In this document: piece by piece, positions 23,336-30,199 of the stretch
Layout of the letters: each line of letters starts with the position of its first letter
Numbering within the stretch: position 1 is the stretch's first letter
From: JBIOWF01 sp044868295
GTDB lineage: Bacteria > Actinomycetota > Actinomycetes > Streptosporangiales > Streptosporangiaceae
Assembly (NCBI GenBank): GCA_044868295.1
Contig: JBIOWF010000122.1
Coordinates: 1-55,648 of the forward strand
Direction of reading: 5' to 3'
Length of the DNA stretch: 55,648 nt
Made by a program: the position numbers and the translations under genes
Notes under the pieces: model-generated
Told to the model about the DNA's origin: nothing
What the model saw: the letters and a program-made list of their open reading frames with translations, nothing else
Databases searched by the model: none

Positions 23336-23662
23336 TCAGTGCTTTTCGCTCTGCGGCGGCAGAGCGGCGACGATCGGGTGGTCCTTCTCGACCTTGCCGA
23401 CCTTCGAGGCCCCACCCGGTGATCCGAGCTCGTCGAAGAACTCCACGTTGGCCTTGTAGAAGTCCTTCCACTGCTCGGGGACGTCGTCCTCGTAAAAGAT
23501 CGCCTCAACCGGGCAGACCGGCTCGCACGCCCCACAGTCCACGCACTCGTCGGGGTGGATGTAGAGCATGCGGTTGCCCTCGTAGATGCAATCGACGGGG
23601 CACTCCTCGATGCACGCCTTGTCCAGGACATCCACGCATGGCTGCGCGATGACGTAGGTCAC
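23336..23662 (-). CDS. fdxA: 7Fe ferredoxin (3Fe-4S/4Fe-4S) FdxA/FdxC
   Basis: A 108-residue electron carrier. MTYVIAQPCVDVLDKACIEECPVDCIYEG gives the first cluster set with the Cys-x7-Cys spacing typical of a 3Fe-4S site. CVDCGACEPVCPVEAI gives the 4Fe-4S set. The C-terminal tail (YKANVEFFDELGSPGGASKVG) is the usual actinobacterial extension. GTG start at 23662 with AAGGAG 7-8 nt upstream. It lies directly upstream of dapC. Redox partners are not indicated. Confidence 0.95.
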   Translation of the reverse strand: MTYVIAQPCVDVLDKACIEECPVDCIYEGNRMLYIHPDECVDCGACEPVCPVEAIFYEDDVPEQWKDFYKANVEFFDELGSPGGASKVGKVEKDHPIVAALPPQSEKH

Positions 23663-23717
23663 CTCGGGCTCCTTCTTCTCCGCGTGTTGGCACGACTCGA
23701 CCGCGGGTCACTACGCC

Positions 23718-23723
23718 TAGTAT
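23718..23723 (+). promoter_or_regulatory. -10 box for the small protein at 23769
   Basis: TAGTAT lies in the 106-nt divergent gap with fdxA and predicts a leader of about 40 nt with GGGAGGGGG as ribosome site. Confidence 0.4.
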
Positions 23724-23768
23724 TGCGGTGCCCGCCGAGTAGCTGAAACGGGAGGGGGTGAATCGCCT

Positions 23769-23990
23769 GTGAGCTCTCGCCTCGGAGCCAGGTTGGTGGT
23801 CTCCATCACGCCCGCCGACGTGGGGCGACGGGTGACTGTCCGGCGTCGTGTGCCGGAGGGTTTCCGCGACGTGGTCGGCGTTCTCGAGTCCTGGACCGAC
23901 GGCGTTCTCACCGTCCGTAAGCGCGACGGCGCGCTCGTCGAAGTCGCGGAGGAGACCCTGGCGGCGGCCAAGATCGTACGACCTGGGTAA
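23769..23990 (+). CDS. small conserved beta-rich protein (73 aa)
   Basis: A compact basic protein: RLVVSITPADVGRRVTVRRRV, then DVVGVLESWTDGVLTVRKRDGALVEV and ETLAAAKIVRP. It resembles the short SH3-like N-terminal module that precedes a GNAT acetyltransferase domain in actinobacterial proteins encoded next to fdxA. Here no acetyltransferase part follows; the frame stops and the next gene is a lipoprotein. It is either a stand-alone version or the remnant of a longer gene. GTG start with a GGGAGG site upstream. Confidence 0.6.
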   Translation: MSSRLGARLVVSITPADVGRRVTVRRRVPEGFRDVVGVLESWTDGVLTVRKRDGALVEVAEETLAAAKIVRPG

Positions 23991-24043
23991 ATTCTCCGCG
24001 CGTCTCCTCGACCCAGCGGAATGCGACGCCAAGTATTCGCTTC

Positions 24044-25132
24044 GTGACCACACGTGCCAGCGTTGTCGTAGTGATCCTCGCGTCAGCCGCCGCCGCCTGC
24101 TCCGCCCCGGCCACCGAGGAGAAGAAGCTTCCGCCGGTGAATCCCGAGGCCTCGAGCCTGCGCCAGGGGTTCACGACCATGGATCGCCTCATCGAGACGG
24201 CCAAGAAGGAGGGCTCCCTGACCGTGGTGGGCCTGCCTCGCGGCTGGGTGAACTACGGGGAGATCATCGACCGGTTCGCCGACGAATACGACGTCAAGGT
24301 CACCGTCACCGCGCCGGACGCAAGCAGCCAGCAGGAGATCGAGGCGGCGGCCCGCCTCAAGGGGACCCCGCAGGCGCCTGACGTGTTCGACCTGAGCATG
24401 GACGTCGCGGTCGCCAACGCGCCCGTGTTCGCGCCCTACAAGGTCACCGGCTGGCAGGACATCCCCGACGATCTGAAGGATCCGAAGGGGTACTGGTACG
24501 CCGCGTACGGCGGCTACATGTCCATCGGCTACGACCCGCGCAAGATGACCCCGCCCAAGTCCTTCACGGAGTTGCGCCGCCCGGGCGTCTCCGTGGCGCT
24601 GCCCGGCGACCCGCTGCGGATCGCCTCGGCGTTCAGCGGCGTCATGGCCACGTCGCTGAACGGCGGCCGGCCCGACGTGCGGCGCGGGCTCGACTTCTTC
24701 GCCGAGCTCAAGAAATCCGGCGGCCTCGGCACGCCTGACCAGGCCGCCGCGGTGCTGGACTGGGACTACCTGAACGCGGCGCGGGCCGCCGACTCGGTCA
24801 AGGACGACAAGCCCACCTGGCAGGTGACGATCCCCGGCGGCAGCGTCCTCGCCTCCTACTACGCGCAGGCGATCAACGCGGACGCGCCGCACCCGGCCGC
24901 CGCCCGCCTCTGGCAGGAGTTCCTCTTCTCCGACGAGGGTCAGAACCTCTACCTCAAGGGCTTCGCCCGTCCGGTGCGCACGGAGGCCATGGAGATGCGC
25001 GGCAAGCTCGACGAGGAGGCCGCCGCGAAGCTGCCGCCGGTGACCGGCACCCCGGTGGTCCTCACCGTTCAGCAGCAGGACGCCGCCAGGTCCTATCTCA
25101 AGTCCCACTGGCCCAAGCGCATCGGCTCTTAA
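24044..25132 (+). CDS. ABC-type extracellular substrate-binding lipoprotein
   Basis: A 362-residue exported protein with signal peptide and lipobox (VVVVILASAAAAC-S, Cys19). The mature part resembles iron/2-aminoethylphosphonate/polyamine-type binding proteins: MDRLIETAKKEGSLTVVGLPRGW, DVFDLSMDVA, GYWYAAYGGYMSIGYDPRKMTPPKSFTEL and LWQEFLFSDEGQNLYLKG. No permease or ATPase gene lies nearby, so its transporter partners are encoded elsewhere or it is an orphan. The GTG start gives a correct signal peptide. The ligand is unknown. Confidence 0.85.
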   Translation: MTTRASVVVVILASAAAACSAPATEEKKLPPVNPEASSLRQGFTTMDRLIETAKKEGSLTVVGLPRGWVNYGEIIDRFADEYDVKVTVTAPDASSQQEIEAAARLKGTPQAPDVFDLSMDVAVANAPVFAPYKVTGWQDIPDDLKDPKGYWYAAYGGYMSIGYDPRKMTPPKSFTELRRPGVSVALPGDPLRIASAFSGVMATSLNGGRPDVRRGLDFFAELKKSGGLGTPDQAAAVLDWDYLNAARAADSVKDDKPTWQVTIPGGSVLASYYAQAINADAPHPAAARLWQEFLFSDEGQNLYLKGFARPVRTEAMEMRGKLDEEAAAKLPPVTGTPVVLTVQQQDAARSYLKSHWPKRIGS

Positions 25133-25319
25133 CCCACATACGCCGCGTAGACGACGAAGCCGTACAGTATGTCCCTATCACAGCTATCTCAGAAGTCGGC
25201 ACGAGATGCCTGCGGGCGCAGCCATCTCAGCAGCGGGCAGGAGATCGCGAGAAGGGCAGGCACCGGGCGGCGATGTCTCAGAATGCGAGCTGATTGTGCG
25301 ATACCAAACCCCCAGCATC

Positions 25320-26072
25320 ATGCGCTGGAACGCTCGCGCCTATGACAGCTCCTTCGGTTACGTCTCGGCGCACGGGGCGCCGCTGGTGGATTTGCTCGAT
25401 CCGCAGCCCGGTGAGCGCGTGCTCGATCTGGGCTGCGGCACGGGAGTGCTGACCGCGGACATCGCGTCCCACGGCACGCAGGTCCTCGGAATCGACGGCT
25501 CCCATTCGATGATCGAAGCGGCCATGGCGCAGTATCCGGGGCTCGACTTCACCGTGGGCGACGGCCATGACTTCACCGTGGCGCAGCCGTACGACGCCGT
25601 GCTGTCCAACGCGGCGCTGCACTGGATGAGCCGCGACCCGGACGCGGTGATCAGGTGCGTGCGCATGGCGCTGCGGCCGGGCGGGCGGTTCGTCGCCGAG
25701 CTGGGCGGCGCCGGCAACTGCGCGGCGCTGACCTCCGCGATGCTCACCGCCTGGCGCGAGCACGGCCTGCGCGAGCCGGACCTGCCCTGGTACTTCCCGA
25801 GCCCGGCCGAATACGCCCTCCGACTGGAGAAGGGCGGCTTCACGGTGCGCATCCTGGAGTACTTCGACCGGCCCACCCCGCTCGACGAGTGCCCCAGCGG
25901 CGCGGCCGACTGGGTCCGGATGTTCGCCGGGTCGCTCCTGGAGGGTGTGCCGCCCGCGATCGTGGACCCGTTGCTCCGGCGGGTGAACGAGCTCGCCGCG
26001 CCGGCGCTGCGGCGTGAGTCCGGCTGGATGGCTGACTACGTCCGCCTCAGATTCGCCGCGGTTCGCCGCTGA
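25320..26072 (+). CDS. class I SAM-dependent methyltransferase
   Basis: A 250-residue methyltransferase of the trans-aconitate/UbiE-like type. Motif I is VLDLGCGTGVLTADIA, then VLGIDGSHSMIEAAMAQYP, YDAVLSNAALHWM (motif IV; ALHWM is typical) and ALRPGGRFVAELGG. ATG 25320 (MRWNARAYDSSFGYVSAHG) is where homology starts. The frame is open back to 25206, but those residues look unnatural. The substrate is unknown. It is monocistronic; the 187 nt before it hold no other gene. Confidence 0.87.
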   Translation: MRWNARAYDSSFGYVSAHGAPLVDLLDPQPGERVLDLGCGTGVLTADIASHGTQVLGIDGSHSMIEAAMAQYPGLDFTVGDGHDFTVAQPYDAVLSNAALHWMSRDPDAVIRCVRMALRPGGRFVAELGGAGNCAALTSAMLTAWREHGLREPDLPWYFPSPAEYALRLEKGGFTVRILEYFDRPTPLDECPSGAADWVRMFAGSLLEGVPPAIVDPLLRRVNELAAPALRRESGWMADYVRLRFAAVRR

Positions 26073-26177
26073 GGATGCGGCGGACGGGCCCGACCGTCGA
26101 TACTGGAACAAGTCGAGCCAGCGTAACCGCACGACCATTGTCACCCGTGAAACTCCCGCCGCAGGGCAGGAATTTGC

Positions 26178-26193
26178 CAGACTATGGTCTGGT
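26178..26193 (+). promoter_or_regulatory. Palindromic operator candidate over the -10 of the three-gene cassette
   Basis: CCAGACTATGGTCTGG is a perfect 6-bp inverted repeat around TATG, and TATGGT (26183-26188) inside it fits a TANNNT -10. A dimeric repressor bound here would block the promoter of the 26217-32071 genes. Confidence 0.5.
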
Positions 26194-26216
26194 CTTAGGG
26201 AGTGATGGGGAAAGCG

Positions 26217-28085
26217 ATGAACTTCTGCCTGAGTGACCTCGTGCCACCGTTGCGCTGGAGTGACGCTGCCCGAATGGAACGGCTCGGCGAGCCGGCCGAG
26301 CTGCCGGACGCCTGGTGGCGGAGCCTGCCGGTCGGCCGCGTGCTCGCCGTCCTCGATGCCGAGGCGCTCGGGCGGCTGCTCACGGATCTCGCGGTGGACC
26401 ACTGGCCGGCCGCCGCGGTCGGGGACATCCTTCCCGCTCTGCACGTGCTGGACCCGGACGAGGCCGACGACCCGCAGGTCGCGATCGCGCTGGACCGGGT
26501 CGGTTCCTGGCCCGGCCTCCTGTCGCTCACCAGCCGCGAGCTCTCCGACCAGCCGTTCATCAAGGCCCGCCCGGTGCTGGCCGCCCTGTTCACCGCCGTG
26601 TTCGTACGGCTGACGCCCGCGGACCTGCCGAAGGGGCAGGCAGCCGCCGGGCCGGCCAAGCAACCGGTCGGCAAGCCGGCCAAGCAGCCGATCAAGCCCC
26701 CCGTCAAGGAGCCGGCCAACGCGCGGTCCAGGCAACCGGCCGACGAGCCGGCCGGCGAGCGGGCCAAGGAAACCACCAACGTGCGGAAGGAGCCCGTCAA
26801 CGGGCGGCCCAAGGCTCCGGCCAAGGAACCGGCCGCCGAGGCGATCAAGGAAGCGGCGGTAGAGGCGGTCAAAGAGCCGGCCGCGCCCGTCGAGGTCCCC
26901 GAGCCTGCGGCGGCCCCCTCGCCGTATGTCTCCGAGGAGGAGCCCAACCTTCCCGCGCTGATCGACGCCGCCTTCTCCGACCTGGACGACAAGACCTGGA
27001 TGGTGGCGCAGAACAGGGTCTTCACCGACGCGCCCACGGCCGTCGAAGGGCTGGCCAAGCTGCTGGCCGTCTCCCCCGCCCGCATCGAGACCCTGGAGAC
27101 GGCCCTGCGGGCGCGGCTCTCGAAGTGGCTGGCGAGCCCGGAGGCCGCGCCGTACAACGAGCATCTGAGCCAGGTGACGAAGATCCTGGGCGTCGCGGCG
27201 CCCAAGGCGCGCCTCCTGGGCGCCGCCGACTGGCACGAGGAGGAGCTGCGCTCCCTCGACGTGCCCGCCTGGCAGTTCGTGCTCGCCACATTACCCGGCT
27301 ACCACGTCTCCGGTGACTGGCTGGTGGCCGGTGACCTGGCCGACCTGCACGACAAGACCCGCGGCCTCATCGTCAACTCCGACCGGCCGCCGACGGTCAC
27401 CCGGGCGCTCGAACTGGTGTCGTCCCTCGGCATCCACCCCGAGGTCGCCAAGGAGTGGCTGGAGAACGTCCCCCAGCTGCGCATCCAGAGCACCAGCAGC
27501 AACGGCGTCCACCCGTCCCCCGCTCCGGCCGCGGCCACGGCGACGGCCGCTCCGGCCAAAGACGACAAGCAGGGCAGGCTCAAGGACGTGACGATGACCC
27601 GGCGGTGCTTCCGGCAGCCCGACGGGCGCTGGTGGCTCAGGGTCGACGTCACCAACGAGCACCTGGGCGGGGCCGAGGTCTCGCTTCCCACCGGTTTCGC
27701 CTCCTACCTCGGGCTCTCTCCGGGCGACAGCCGGATCGTGCGGAGCGCGGCGGGAGACGTGCAGATGACGTGGCAGGCGCACCCCGCGCTCGGGTCCCTC
27801 CAGCAGATCCTCAAGGAGGTGGCCGCCAAGGAGGGCGGTCACGTCTTCCTCACCCTCTCCGACGAGGGGATGCTGCGGGTGCGGCACCTGCCCGGCGCGA
27901 GCGGCGGGGACGCGACCGCCCGGGCGCTGCGCCTCGTCGGCTACACGGCTCCGGGAGGCACCCGGGACCAGGCCGTGCGCGTGATCGCCACCAGGATCGG
28001 GCTCGCCGGGCCGGTCGGCCAGCCCGAGCTCCTCGCGCGGCTGCGAGAACGAGGGGACCGCGACCTGCTGTCCCTGATGGGGTGA
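26217..28085 (+). CDS. cassette protein A: paralogue of the sigma-region-4-like protein C, with Lys/Pro-rich linker
   Basis: 622 residues, four parts. Residues 1-125: MNFCLSDLVPPLRW, LPDAWWRSLP and GDILPALHVLD, matching protein C. Residues ~140-235: a repetitive linker rich in K-E-P and A-K-Q-P units. Residues ~245-440: a helical region aligned with C, but its helix-turn-helix is degenerate (LAVSPARIETLETAL) and the winged modules of C are missing. Residues ~455-622: a conserved C-terminal domain (MTRRCFRQPDGRWWLRVDV, LPTGFASYLGLSPGD, HVFLTLSDEG, RALRLVGYTAPG, LRERGDRDLLSLMG). ATG 26217 follows GGGGA by 5 nt and aligns with the start of C. The helicase gene begins 4 nt after its stop. Confidence 0.8.
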   Translation: MNFCLSDLVPPLRWSDAARMERLGEPAELPDAWWRSLPVGRVLAVLDAEALGRLLTDLAVDHWPAAAVGDILPALHVLDPDEADDPQVAIALDRVGSWPGLLSLTSRELSDQPFIKARPVLAALFTAVFVRLTPADLPKGQAAAGPAKQPVGKPAKQPIKPPVKEPANARSRQPADEPAGERAKETTNVRKEPVNGRPKAPAKEPAAEAIKEAAVEAVKEPAAPVEVPEPAAAPSPYVSEEEPNLPALIDAAFSDLDDKTWMVAQNRVFTDAPTAVEGLAKLLAVSPARIETLETALRARLSKWLASPEAAPYNEHLSQVTKILGVAAPKARLLGAADWHEEELRSLDVPAWQFVLATLPGYHVSGDWLVAGDLADLHDKTRGLIVNSDRPPTVTRALELVSSLGIHPEVAKEWLENVPQLRIQSTSSNGVHPSPAPAAATATAAPAKDDKQGRLKDVTMTRRCFRQPDGRWWLRVDVTNEHLGGAEVSLPTGFASYLGLSPGDSRIVRSAAGDVQMTWQAHPALGSLQQILKEVAAKEGGHVFLTLSDEGMLRVRHLPGASGGDATARALRLVGYTAPGGTRDQAVRVIATRIGLAGPVGQPELLARLRERGDRDLLSLMG

Positions 28086-28089
28086 CCCC

Positions 28090-30150
28090 GTGCCCCGGCT
28101 CGCGATCTCCCCGGAGTTCACCCGGGAGCTCGGCGCACTGGCCAGGCCGGTACGCCGGGACGCGATTGTCGCGGTACGCCGGTTTCTGCTCAACTCCCCC
28201 ACCGCCCCGCACCCGGAGCGGGTGCGGGGCAGCCGCGATCGCCGCATCGCCACGCTGCGGCTGGCCGACCGCCACCGAGGCGTGGTCGTACGGCAGGGCG
28301 ACGTCTACTGGCTGCTGACCGTCCTGCCGGACGGCGAGGCGTGGTCCTACGCGCAGCGGCACCGTTTCGTGGTGAACACCGCGATCGGGGTCGCCGAGTT
28401 ATGGGACGCCGAGGCGCTGGAGCGGATCGAGCCGGCGCTGCGACGGGCGGCGGCGGGCACCGACCGCCGGTTGTTCGGCGATTTCTGTGACACCGACCTG
28501 CGAAGCGTCGGCATCGACGAGCGATTGCTCCCCTTGTTGCGGCTGATGACCTCGGATGCCCATCTGGAGGCCGTGCGGCCCCTCCTGCCGGAGAGCCAGG
28601 CGGCCCCGCTCACCGCGCTGGCGCGAGGCGGCTCGCTGGCCACCGCGTGGAGTGAGCTGAACGGCTGCCGCTCGGCGGACGCGGACGTGATCGATCCGCA
28701 GGACCTGGCCGCCGCGCTGCTGCGCAGCCCCCACCGGGCCGCGTTCGCGGCCGACCGTCACGAGCTGGACCGCATCCTCTCCGTGCCGCACTGGTGCACT
28801 TTCCTGTATCCCCCGCAGCACACGTACGCCAACTGGGAGCGGTACGACGCGCCGACGCTGGTGACCGGGGGCGCGGGCACCGGAAAGACGATCATCGCGC
28901 TGCATCGGGCGGCCCGCCTCGCCCAAGCCGCGACGGGTCCGGTCCTGCTGGTGACCTTCTCCCAGGGGCTGGCCAGCGAGCTCTCCGCCCGGCTGGACAT
29001 GATCGTGGCGGACGAGGTGGTCAGGAAGCGCATCGAGGTCGGCAACGTCGACCGGCTCGCGCACCGCATCGTCGCCGAGGCGGAGGGTCGCGTGCCGCCC
29101 CTCGTGGGCGCCGGTGACCTGTCGGCGTTGTGGAAGGAGGCGGCGGGCAGCCGGTTCGGCGCGGCGTTCCTGCTGCGCGAGTGGGAACAGGTCATCCTGT
29201 CCCAGAATCTCCGCACGCTGGAGGAGTACCTGCAAGCCGGGCGCCCCGGCCGTGGCGTCGATCTGTCCCCTGAGATCCGGCAGACCGTCTGGCGGGCCGT
29301 CGAGCACGTCATCGGCCGGCTGCGGGATTCGGGCCGCCGGACCCTGCTCCAGCTCGCCTCCGAGGCCGCCGAGCTGCTCGGGCGGTGCACGGGCGACATG
29401 CTCGGCGATGTGGCTCCGGGGCGGGAGCCGTACCGGCACATCGTGGTGGACGAGGCGCAGGACCTGCACCCGGCGCAGTGGCGGCTGCTGCGGGCGGCGG
29501 CGCCGCACGCGCCCAACGACATGTTCATCGTGGGCGACCCGCACCAGCGCATGTTCGACAGCCGGGTCGGGCTGGCGGGGCTGGGCATCCAGGCGCGCCG
29601 ATTCCACCTCAAGATCTCCTACCGGCTGCCGCAGGAGATCCTGTCCTTCGGCGTCCGGCTGCGCGGCGGCGGCCCGGCGGACGGTCTGGTCGACGGCGTC
29701 GCCGACATGTACGGCTATCGCGCCGCGCAGAACGGGCCGCGCCCCGTCGTCCGCGAGTACGTCACCCCGGAAGCCGAAATTTCAGGACTTGTCATGCACG
29801 TCACCGAATGGCTGGAGCAGGGCGTGCCCAACGATGAGATAGCCGTTGCCGCGCGCACGCCCGACCTGGTCAAAACAGCCCGTAAGGCGCTGCGGGAGGC
29901 CGATATCGACGTGAAAGTCGCCATGCTGCATGGCATGAAAGGGCTGGAATTCCGCCGCGTGGCCGTGATAGGCGTGGCTGACGGAATCGTGCCAGCGCCC
30001 GACGCGCTCACCCCGGCCGCCGAGGATCCGACGGCCCGGGCGCACGATCTGCAACGGGAACGGGGGCTGCTCTACGTGGCGTGCACACGGGCCAGCGAGC
30101 TGCTCTACGTGTCCCATTCAGGGCGGGCAAGTCCTTTCCTGCCTGCCTGA
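28090..30150 (+). CDS. cassette protein B: UvrD/Rep-like SF1 helicase with RelE/ParE-like N-terminal domain
   Basis: 686 residues. Residues 1-105 look like a RelE/ParE-type module (SRDRRIATLRLADRHRGVVV, VYWLLTVLPDGEAWSYAQRHRFVVN). A helical region follows, then SF1 helicase motifs: Walker A GGAGTGKT (260-267), VDEAQD (motif II, 453-458), GDPHQRMFD (motif III, 482-490), ISYRLPQEI (motif IV, 509-517), LHGMKGLEFRRVAVIG (motif V) and RERGLLYVACTRASELLYVS (motif VI). All catalytic motifs are intact, so it should be an active ATP-driven translocase. It is smaller than UvrD and lacks clear 1B/2B insertions and any nuclease domain. GTG 28090 is 4 nt after the stop of A, so the two are one transcription unit. 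Confidence 0.88.
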   Translation: MPRLAISPEFTRELGALARPVRRDAIVAVRRFLLNSPTAPHPERVRGSRDRRIATLRLADRHRGVVVRQGDVYWLLTVLPDGEAWSYAQRHRFVVNTAIGVAELWDAEALERIEPALRRAAAGTDRRLFGDFCDTDLRSVGIDERLLPLLRLMTSDAHLEAVRPLLPESQAAPLTALARGGSLATAWSELNGCRSADADVIDPQDLAAALLRSPHRAAFAADRHELDRILSVPHWCTFLYPPQHTYANWERYDAPTLVTGGAGTGKTIIALHRAARLAQAATGPVLLVTFSQGLASELSARLDMIVADEVVRKRIEVGNVDRLAHRIVAEAEGRVPPLVGAGDLSALWKEAAGSRFGAAFLLREWEQVILSQNLRTLEEYLQAGRPGRGVDLSPEIRQTVWRAVEHVIGRLRDSGRRTLLQLASEAAELLGRCTGDMLGDVAPGREPYRHIVVDEAQDLHPAQWRLLRAAAPHAPNDMFIVGDPHQRMFDSRVGLAGLGIQARRFHLKISYRLPQEILSFGVRLRGGGPADGLVDGVADMYGYRAAQNGPRPVVREYVTPEAEISGLVMHVTEWLEQGVPNDEIAVAARTPDLVKTARKALREADIDVKVAMLHGMKGLEFRRVAVIGVADGIVPAPDALTPAAEDPTARAHDLQRERGLLYVACTRASELLYVSHSGRASPFLPA

Positions 30151-30171
30151 TCCCCTAGTCTGAACTGCGGA

Positions 30172-30177
30172 TATATT
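30172..30177 (+). promoter_or_regulatory. -10 box of an internal promoter for protein C
   Basis: TATATT, 22 nt past the helicase stop, predicts a start near 30184 and a 16-nt leader to TTG 30200. It would allow C to be made independently of A and B. Confidence 0.5.
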
Positions 30178-30199
30178 CCCCTTGCCGGTTGGACCTGCA

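Noticed and set aside
23769..26072. Biosynthetic gene cluster (small protein, binding lipoprotein, methyltransferase)
   Set aside because: Three unrelated single genes without a core biosynthetic enzyme.
25278..27236. 652-codon leftward frame
   Set aside because: Antisense to the methyltransferase and cassette gene A; Gly/Arg/Leu-rich without any family motif.
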